Shown here in pieces: positions 14,873 to 20,001 of a stretch of DNA of 20,001 bases. Within the stretch, counting starts at the first letter, position 1, and every line of letters begins with the position of its first letter. Position numbers and translations under genes: made by a program. Where the stretch lies: the NCBI GenBank assembly GCA_964471755.1, contig CAYYJM010000103.1:1-20001 (forward strand), given 5' to 3'. The notes beneath the pieces were generated by a model, which was given only the letters and a program-made list of their open reading frames with translations, did no database searches and had not been told where the DNA came from. The stretch is from CAYYJM01 sp964471755. GTDB lineage: Bacteria > Planctomycetota > Planctomycetia > Gemmatales > Gemmataceae.

Positions 14873-15080
14873 GTAGGGTGGGCGGGAGCGCCACCAACGC
14901 CTCATCGCCACATCAGGCCGGAACAGCGCAGGCCCACCAATCCTCGCTCAGGAGCGCAGCGACACCGCAGATGGCTGTTTCTGATCGGTGTCGCTGCGCT
15001 CCCGTCGGAGCATCGGTGGGCCTCCGCTGTTCCGGATTTCCGGAACGATCGGGCGTCGGTGGCGCTCCCGCCCACCCTAC
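14873..15080. repeat. 208-bp nested palindrome (three stacked stems)
   Basis: Three inverted repeats share one centre. The outer stem is 14873-14901 with 15052-15080 (28 of 29 pairs; the outermost 23 perfect, starting GTAGGGTGGGC). The middle stem is 14918-14939 with 15014-15035 (20 of 22). The inner stem is 14951-14966 with 14987-15002 (16 of 16), leaving a 20-base loop. Weaker pairing continues outward to about 14846 and 15110. The element ends 37 bp after the stop of the FAD reductase. It has no convincing open frame. It is probably a MITE-like repeat and would fold into a long hairpin in RNA or as a DNA cruciform. Confidence 0.88.
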
Positions 15081-15117
15081 ATTTGGCCGCCACTTCGGTG
15101 ATGCACCGCATGCCCGC

Positions 15118-16311
15118 CTACGCCGGCAAGCGGCCTTTGAGGCTCTCAGCCCGAAACGGCCCCGGTTCGGCGATCAGCTTGCGAGCGGCATCCACCTGCT
15201 CCCAGACGTTCCACAGCAGCACGCCTCGAACGCGACCGTCGCGCAGGTAGTAGACCACGCCCTCGCGGAAGGGCTGCTTCCAGTCGGCGACGGTTTCCAG
15301 GCGCGCATCCACCTCGCCCACGGCCTCGTAGCCCAGGTCGAACAGGTCGGAGTAGAAGAACGGCAGGTGGTCGTAGTTGACGGCCCGGCCAGCCATCGCC
15401 TGGCCCGCCAGTCGGCCCATCGTGTTGGCGTTGTCCTCGTGTTCCACACGCATGCGTCGGTCCAGGGCGGGGTTGTAGAAGTTGGCCACGTCGCCCGCAG
15501 CGTAGATACCCGGCTGGCTGGTGCGAAGAGACGCATCGACGCGAATGCCGTTCTCCAGTTCCAGGCCCGCCGCCTGGGCCAGCTCGACGTTCGGCTGAAT
15601 ACCGATTCCAGCGACGACGCCATCCGCGACGACCTCACGACCGGCCTGCCCCTGGGCATTACGAACCTTCAGCACGGCCTGACCACCACGCATCTCCAGA
15701 CCGTTGACCACCTGGCCGTGCAGGAGTTCAACTCCCTTCTGTCGATAGTAGTCGTTGAGGAAGGCGACGAGATCAGACGGGAAGGTGCGTGCGCCGATGC
15801 CCGCGTCGGGAAAGATCATGGTCACGTTCTTGCCGTTCATCGCCAGTGCCGCCGCGACCTCCGAGCCGATGAAGCCGCCGCCGATCACCGCGAAGTGCTG
15901 TCCCGTCGCTGTCAGTGCCCGCAGTCGCTGATAGTCGTCCAGGGTGCGGAAGTAGAGGATCTGCTCGCCACCGAAGGGGAGACGCCGGGGCGAGCCGCCC
16001 GTGGCCAGGAGCAGCTTTTCGTAGCCGTAAACGGTTCCCTGGTCATCGGTAACACGTCGGTTCCGCGGATCCAGACTCCGAACTGTCCGGCCCGGGTGGA
16101 GCGTCACGGCCTGGCTTTCGGTCCGACGCCAGATGCTCTCCAGCGGGTCGCCCTTCCAAAGTTTCTTCGACAGCGGCGGGCGATCATAGGGGGGATGCCC
16201 CTCGGTGCTGATCAGGCCGATCGAGCCGCTGGGATCGACTTCGCGAATGCCGTGGATCGCCGCCGCCGCAGTCATCCCGCCGCCGACGATCAGGTAGGTG
16301 TAGCTCGTCAT
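15118..16311 (-). CDS. FAD-dependent NAD(P)H oxidoreductase (ferredoxin-reductase/AIF-like)
   Basis: A 397-residue flavoprotein. The FAD-binding start YLIVGGGMTAAAA (6-18), YDRPPLSKK (42-50) and YEKLLLATGG (97-106) match the rhodocoxin/putidaredoxin-reductase family. The NAD(P)H-binding core is FAVIGGGFIGSE (140-151), and the second FAD motif is PGIYAAGDVANF (267-278). The protein contains no cysteine, so it is not a disulfide reductase of the thioredoxin-reductase or lipoamide type; electrons must pass directly from FAD to an external acceptor such as a ferredoxin or quinone. No ferredoxin gene is nearby. AGGAG lies 7 bases before the ATG. It follows the AhpD-like gene by 27 bp and is the last gene of the leftward run, before a long palindrome. 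Confidence 0.92.
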   Translation of the reverse strand: MTSYTYLIVGGGMTAAAAIHGIREVDPSGSIGLISTEGHPPYDRPPLSKKLWKGDPLESIWRRTESQAVTLHPGRTVRSLDPRNRRVTDDQGTVYGYEKLLLATGGSPRRLPFGGEQILYFRTLDDYQRLRALTATGQHFAVIGGGFIGSEVAAALAMNGKNVTMIFPDAGIGARTFPSDLVAFLNDYYRQKGVELLHGQVVNGLEMRGGQAVLKVRNAQGQAGREVVADGVVAGIGIQPNVELAQAAGLELENGIRVDASLRTSQPGIYAAGDVANFYNPALDRRMRVEHEDNANTMGRLAGQAMAGRAVNYDHLPFFYSDLFDLGYEAVGEVDARLETVADWKQPFREGVVYYLRDGRVRGVLLWNVWEQVDAARKLIAEPGPFRAESLKGRLPA

Positions 16312-16338
16312 GGTTCGCTCCTGTTGTTCCCGTGAAGA

Positions 16339-16707
16339 CTACCCCCCGGTCGATGCGCCGTCGTTTTCGTGCTGGCAGTGCGTGATGGTGTCCAGGGCGA
16401 GGGCCGAGTGGGCGTAGGCAGCTCCGGCGCGCATCTCGGCGGCGACCCAGATGGCCTCCATGATCTCCTCCGCCGTGGCTCCGCTTTGCAGCGCGCCCCT
16501 GGTATGACCACGGATGCAATAGGGGCACTGCGTGACGTGCGCCACGGCCACGGCGATCAGTTGCTTGATCTTCGCCGGCAGGGCCCCTTCGGCGAAGACG
16601 CTTCGACTGAACGCCCGAAACGCCTCGGCCGGGCTCGGTGCCAGGGCCTTGCGCTGCTGAGCGATCTCCGGAGTCGCCGGCGGGAAAAGCGGTTCTTGCT
16701 CGGCCAT
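16339..16707 (-). CDS. Carboxymuconolactone decarboxylase/AhpD-family protein
   Basis: A 122-residue single-domain protein. The core LPAKIKQLIAVAVAHVTQCPYCIRGHTRGAL carries the AhpD-type active-site set: C61 and C64 (CPYC) and H68. The family includes alkylhydroperoxidases, in which the CxxC pair and a His-based proton relay reduce peroxides, and decarboxylases lacking the cysteines. Retained cysteines favour the peroxidase or thiol-oxidoreductase branch. It is 27 bp before the FAD reductase, an arrangement suggesting a joint redox role. However, the reductase lacks cysteine, so it cannot recycle this protein through a disulfide of its own. AGGAGAG lies 8 bases before the ATG. It is one of two AhpD-like genes in this run. 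Confidence 0.9.
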   Translation of the reverse strand: MAEQEPLFPPATPEIAQQRKALAPSPAEAFRAFSRSVFAEGALPAKIKQLIAVAVAHVTQCPYCIRGHTRGALQSGATAEEIMEAIWVAAEMRAGAAYAHSALALDTITHCQHENDGASTGG

Positions 16708-16756
16708 GATCGATCTCTCCTGGTGTTGGTTTGGTGTTGATCAGACGTTTGCTTCG

Positions 16757-17623
16757 TTACCACTGGAAAAAGTCGTCGCCCTGGACGAGTCGGCCGCCGA
16801 AGAAGCCCGTCACCGATACCAGCACGGCAACGAGTAGCAGCAGTAGCCGGAACCAGCCGCTTCGCAGGCCACGACGACTATCGATTTCCGAAACGACCGC
16901 GACGACCACGGCGACGATGGCGGTCGATGTGCCGAAGAGGCGATGCCAGCCCAGCTCCACGGGAGAACTCAGGCCGAAGCCGGTGGCGGCGTGGAGCCAG
17001 CCGAGCGGGGCCGTCACGACGGCGCTGATCGCCCCCAGCATGACGCAGAACCGGACGGCGAGGGATGGTTCCCCGATCCCCCGCCAGATGGACCACGCCT
17101 CACCGGCCGCCGCCGCCAGCAAGAGGGCGATGGGAAAGTGAAGCACGAGCAGATGGAACTTGCCGAGCAAGCGCAGAGAACGTTCCCCCGCGGACGGTGT
17201 GACGACGCTCTCGGCGGCGGGAGGCTCCGGCGCGGGGTCGGGCGGCGGCTTGCTGGACACGGCCGGCGCACCGGCCGCGATCCAGGCCTGGATGGTCTCC
17301 TTCTGCTCGGCGGTCAGGGGACCGTTCTTGGCCCCCTCGGCCGGCATCTCGCCATCGCGGACCAGCTGCCACAGGAGCGATTTGTCCGGCTTGCCTGGCA
17401 CGACCTTCTCCGAATCGGCGGCCAGCTTTTTCAGATCGAGGACGTAGCCGAAGCGGGCCTTGGGTTTGGCCAGGTCCGGGCCGTGGCACTGGGTACACTT
17501 GACCTGAAATATCGCCTTCACCTCGGCCGCCAAATCGCGCTTCTCCGGCGCGGCCGCAGCGAAGGCAGGACCGACGGCCATGAGGCCAAGAACGGAGAGG
17601 AAGGACAACCGAATCCCGAACAT
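16757..17623 (-). CDS. Membrane cytochrome c with DUF2231-like domain
   Basis: A 288-residue protein. A signal peptide (MFGIRLSFLSVLGLMAVGPAFA) precedes a planctomycete-type cytochrome c domain with the haem motif CTQCH (43-47), CHGPDLAKPKARFGYVLDLK and GEMPAEGAKNGPLTAEQKETIQAWIAAGAP, where M93 is the likely distal ligand. A Pro/Ala/Glu linker (about 126-145) leads to four transmembrane helices (about 155-178, 190-210, 228-246, 256-275) with LHFPIALLLAAAAGEAW, as in DUF2231 membrane domains. The haem domain therefore faces the periplasm on a membrane anchor and probably moves electrons at the membrane. The start at 17623 has GGAGG; an upstream in-frame ATG at 17668 is rejected because it would bury the signal peptide. 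It follows the DUF2090 gene by 20 bp. Confidence 0.88.
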   Translation of the reverse strand: MFGIRLSFLSVLGLMAVGPAFAAAAPEKRDLAAEVKAIFQVKCTQCHGPDLAKPKARFGYVLDLKKLAADSEKVVPGKPDKSLLWQLVRDGEMPAEGAKNGPLTAEQKETIQAWIAAGAPAVSSKPPPDPAPEPPAAESVVTPSAGERSLRLLGKFHLLVLHFPIALLLAAAAGEAWSIWRGIGEPSLAVRFCVMLGAISAVVTAPLGWLHAATGFGLSSPVELGWHRLFGTSTAIVAVVVAVVSEIDSRRGLRSGWFRLLLLLVAVLVSVTGFFGGRLVQGDDFFQW

Positions 17624-17643
17624 GGAAGCCTCCATACTCTGTG

Positions 17644-18546
17644 TCAGCGGGCGAATAGATCCACCCACTCGCGGTAACGCTGACTGATCTGCGTCACCGC
17701 TTCTTGCCGAGAGATTTCGTTCGCCCGCCAGCGAACCAGCGGCTCCCAGAAGGTGGTGCGGCCCACGGCGAAGCCGATGAAGCCCGGTACGCTGGCCGCG
17801 GTCGCCAGCCAGGCGCGCACCTTCCCCTCATTCTCGCCGCGACCCAGAATGATGCAGCCGACCCGATCCCGACCGCCTCGCCGTGCGGCAGCGACCACCG
17901 ACGCGCAGTCCTCACGCCGGTCCATCCCCTCAACCTTCCAGACGTCCGGTTCGACGCCGGCCTCCTGGAGTTCATGCAAAGTCCGTACCATCAGCGATGG
18001 ACGCAGGTCTCGATCGTACGAGGTCCGGTCGCCGTGGAACCGTTCGAGTTGCTCGGCCTCCGCTGGCACCAGCAGCTCGAACATGAACAGGCGATCGCTG
18101 CCGTGCAGATAATCGGACAGCCGCCTCAGCCGATCGACCTGTCGCCGGTTCAACTCGGCGTCCCCCTCGGGGTTGTAGCGCACCAGAACCTTGCTGAAGG
18201 TCGGATTGAACGCCTCGATGTGTCGGCCAAAGTCCTCGCCGTACTCGAAATCGAACTCCTTCTGGCCGCTCTTCTCGACCGGGCAGGCGGTGAGGTAGCC
18301 ACGACGCGCGGCGTCGGCCAGGACTGCGGAGCCGAACTGCTCGTCCACCAGGATGCCGGCATGTTCCTTCGGCACGCCTGCCGCGACGGCGGCCTGGAAG
18401 CCGTCGTAGATCACCAACTTGGCAGCGGCAACGGTCGCCGTCTGCTCGGCGGTCAGCCCTCCCTTCCAGCCGAACAGTTTCGTCTGAAACGACTCGCGGT
18501 GGTCGAAGGGCTGAATGTAGAGCGGCCGGTCATACCCGCGGATCAT
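17644..18546 (-). CDS. DUF2090 / IolC C-terminal-like aldolase-type protein
   Basis: A 300-residue soluble protein, beginning with LYIQPFDHRESFQTKLFGW, the typical opening of DUF2090 (the domain attached to the C-terminus of some IolC kinases). The fold is a TIM barrel. LGRGENEGKVRAWLATAA and GFIGFAVGRTTFWEPLVRW near the end are conserved phosphate-site-like segments. Relatives are assigned as 2-deoxy-5-keto-gluconate-6-phosphate aldolases in inositol catabolism, but this is a stand-alone domain and no other iol gene is visible, so the substrate is uncertain. It lies 25 bp after transaldolase and 20 bp before the cytochrome gene. A GAGG ribosome site precedes the ATG. The pairing with transaldolase suggests a shared sugar-phosphate role. 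Confidence 0.82.
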   Translation of the reverse strand: MIRGYDRPLYIQPFDHRESFQTKLFGWKGGLTAEQTATVAAAKLVIYDGFQAAVAAGVPKEHAGILVDEQFGSAVLADAARRGYLTACPVEKSGQKEFDFEYGEDFGRHIEAFNPTFSKVLVRYNPEGDAELNRRQVDRLRRLSDYLHGSDRLFMFELLVPAEAEQLERFHGDRTSYDRDLRPSLMVRTLHELQEAGVEPDVWKVEGMDRREDCASVVAAARRGGRDRVGCIILGRGENEGKVRAWLATAASVPGFIGFAVGRTTFWEPLVRWRANEISRQEAVTQISQRYREWVDLFAR

Positions 18547-18571
18547 GATGACACCTCTTGCTCGTCCCAGT

Positions 18572-19657
18572 TCAGCCGACCTTCTTCAGGGCCTCGCACT
18601 TCGCGGCGACGCAGGCCAGCAGATCGTTCCAGGATTTATCGAACGCCGCCGCCCCGTCGCGCTGAAGTCGCTCGGCCAGGGCATCGACGTCGATGCCGGC
18701 CTGACGGAAACGGCCCAGCGTCTCCTCGCAGTCACCGCCGTCGGCCGGCATCAGGTCACCGACTCGACCGTGATCGCCGAACGCCCGCAGCGTCGCCTCG
18801 GGCACCGTGGTGATGGTGAACGGTGCGGCCAGCGCCTCGAGGTAGAGGACGTCGGAGGCCGCGGGGTCCTTGGTGCCCGTGCTGGCCCACAACAGACGTT
18901 GCGGCTGGGCCCCTTCGTTGGCCAGACGCTGCCAGCGCGGCGAGTCGAGCAGTTCCCGATACGCCCGATACGTTCGACGAGCGATGGCGATGCCGAGTCG
19001 GTCGCGCAGCGGTTCCGGCACCCGGTCCAGGACGGCCTTGTCCCAGCGGCTGATGAACAGCGAGGCCACCGACCAGACACGGGGATTCAGGCCGGCTGCC
19101 AGGCGGCGCTCGATCCCGCGCAGATACGCCTCGGCGGCCGCGACGTACTGTTCGCGGGAGAACAGCAGCGTCACATTGATCGGCACGCCCGCGAAGATTG
19201 ATTCCTCGATGGCGGGAACCCCCTCCGGCGTACCGGGGATCTTGATGAAGAAGTTGGGCCGGCCCGCCGCCGCGTGCAGACGCCTGGCCTGAGCGATGGA
19301 CCCGGCCGTGTCACGGGCCAGCAACGGCGACAGTTCCAGTGACACCCAGCCGTCCACGCCGTTGGTCCGATCGTGGCTCGGTCGGAAGAGATCGGCGGCC
19401 TGACGCAGGTCGGTCAGGGCGAGGGTCAGGAACAGTTCCTCGGGCGAGCTGACCTCTCCGAGTGTCTGGCGTATCTCGGCATCGTAATCCGTCCCCTGCC
19501 GCAGGGCGTGGTCGAAGATCGTCGGGTTCGAGGTCAGGCCCGTGATGCCGAGTTCGTCCCGGTAGCGGCCGAGCGTGCCGCTGGTCAGCAGCCCTCGCGT
19601 GATGTTGTCGAGCCACAGGCTCTGGCCGATGGCGCGGAGATTCTGGGTGGCGTTCAT
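18572..19657 (-). CDS. tal: Transaldolase
   Basis: A 361-residue protein. It transfers a dihydroxyacetone unit between sugar phosphates in the non-oxidative pentose phosphate pathway. Family features: SLWLDNI (13-19, with catalytic D17), GLTSNPTIF (40-48), VSLELSP (105-111) and NFFIKIPGTPEGVPAI (135-150), in which K139 is the expected Schiff-base lysine, followed by GVPINVTLLFS (157-167). The length fits the longer actinobacterial/cyanobacterial type of transaldolase. The start ATG at 19657 overlaps the stop of the upstream AhpD-like gene as ATGA, which implies translational coupling, and GGAGG is 7 bases upstream. The downstream DUF2090 gene follows after 25 bp. Confidence 0.95.
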   Translation of the reverse strand: MNATQNLRAIGQSLWLDNITRGLLTSGTLGRYRDELGITGLTSNPTIFDHALRQGTDYDAEIRQTLGEVSSPEELFLTLALTDLRQAADLFRPSHDRTNGVDGWVSLELSPLLARDTAGSIAQARRLHAAAGRPNFFIKIPGTPEGVPAIEESIFAGVPINVTLLFSREQYVAAAEAYLRGIERRLAAGLNPRVWSVASLFISRWDKAVLDRVPEPLRDRLGIAIARRTYRAYRELLDSPRWQRLANEGAQPQRLLWASTGTKDPAASDVLYLEALAAPFTITTVPEATLRAFGDHGRVGDLMPADGGDCEETLGRFRQAGIDVDALAERLQRDGAAAFDKSWNDLLACVAAKCEALKKVG

Positions 19658-20001
19658 GCTCGGCCTCCGGGCTGGTACGTTCCGGGCACCTTCCGAAAAC
19701 TGATCGCCAGCCGATTCCAGCTGTTGATGGCCGCGACCGCCAGGGTCAGGTCCACCAGTTCCTTCTCGCTGAAGTGCGGTCGCACCGATTCGTAGAGATC
19801 ATCGGGAACGTGGTTGTCGGCCACCAGCGTGACCGCCTCCGTCCAGGCCAGGGCGGCACGTTCACGCTCGGTGTAGAACGGTGTCTCTCGCCAGGCGATC
19901 AGCGCGTACAGTCGCTGCTCAGTCTCGCCGTGAGCCCGCGCGTCCTTGGTGTGCATGTCGAGGCAGTAGGCGCAGCCGCTGCTCTGTGAGGCCCGAAGTT
20001 T
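19654..20001 (-). CDS. AhpD-like carboxymuconolactone decarboxylase-family protein (partial, N-terminus beyond right edge)
   Basis: The frame is open to the right edge, giving 115 codons and a missing N-terminus. The window begins in KLRASQSSGCAYCLDMHTKD, the AhpD active-site segment with a CxxC pair and the following His. WRETPFYTERERAALAWTEA and DLTLAVAAINSWNRLAISFR are then typical of the carboxymuconolactone decarboxylase-like proteins that carry an alkylhydroperoxidase core. An internal ATG at 19956 would drop the CxxC and is not the real start. The gene overlaps transaldolase by 4 bases. With the AhpD-like gene at 16339-16707 it makes two such genes in one run; they are clearly different in sequence. 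Confidence 0.88.
   Translation of the reverse strand, partial: KLRASQSSGCAYCLDMHTKDARAHGETEQRLYALIAWRETPFYTERERAALAWTEAVTLVADNHVPDDLYESVRPHFSEKELVDLTLAVAAINSWNRLAISFRKVPGTYQPGGRA

Larger units (their letters stand above)
14731..15117. other. 387-bp hairpin-rich intergenic region
   Basis: This spacer between the FAD reductase stop and the MgtC start holds no credible gene. It holds the MgtC ribosome site, two small hairpins (14765-14817) and the 208-bp nested palindrome. Short frames on both strands read through the repeat and share its codons, so I treat them as artefacts. Confidence 0.75.

Noticed and set aside
14667..15111. Several short frames reading through the nested palindrome
   Set aside because: Both strands give similar repeat-derived peptides, without ribosome sites; the palindrome explains them.

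Overview
The window reads as chromosomal DNA of a high-GC planctomycete, most likely of the Gemmata group (Gemmataceae). The grounds are a large cysteine-rich YTV-repeat cell-wall type protein, a twin-arginine-exported Gfo/Idh/MocA oxidoreductase, a planctomycete-style membrane cytochrome c, a von Willebrand/glutamine-amidotransferase-like membrane protein, and a relic of an IS66-type transposase. This placement comes from recognising families by eye, not from a search.

Layout. Fourteen of the sixteen intact or edge-truncated protein genes, one transposase relic and the tRNA are on the minus strand; only the YTV gene and the SWIM-SNF2 gene are on the plus strand. (1) 1-3318: three exported proteins of unknown function in a row, in transcription order an Ig-like protein, a FecR-like/HEAT-like protein and a Gly/Trp-rich coiled protein cut by the left edge. 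(2) 3367-3614: left end of a decayed IS66-type element. (3) 3642-6688: a membrane vWA protein followed by a small helix-turn-helix-like protein. (4) 6728-6828: an inverted repeat with a 15-bp tandem repeat. (5) 6836-8164: the Tat-exported oxidoreductase, separated by a 333-bp divergent spacer from the YTV gene (8498-9925), which ends in a strong hairpin. (6) 10125-10273: tRNA-Ala(GGC) with a recognisable promoter and terminator. (7) 10432-12903: a SWIM zinc-finger/SNF2 ATPase, convergent with an AlkA-type DNA glycosylase, with a long palindrome between them that also encodes the end of the glycosylase. (8) 14044-14730: MgtC-family membrane protein. (9) 14765-15110: a hairpin-rich spacer holding a 208-bp nested palindrome. 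(10) 15118-20001: a tight leftward run of AhpD-like protein, transaldolase, DUF2090 aldolase-like protein, cytochrome c/DUF2231-like membrane protein, a second AhpD-like protein and a cysteine-free FAD reductase.

How the genes may work together. The run at 15118-20001 has gaps of 20-49 bp or a 4-bp overlap, so it is probably one transcript joining sugar-phosphate metabolism (transaldolase, DUF2090) with redox functions (two AhpD-like proteins, cytochrome, FAD reductase). The vWA protein and the small HTH-like protein are probably co-transcribed. The three exported proteins at the left probably act together in the envelope, but their role is unknown.

The most unusual signals are not genes. 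Three unrelated palindromic elements lie at or over the 3' ends of minus-strand genes (6836, 13025 and 15118). One contributes about 13 residues and the stop codon of the DNA glycosylase. They look like different families of small interspersed repeats doubling as transcript ends. I found no CRISPR array, intact insertion sequence, prophage or clear defence island.
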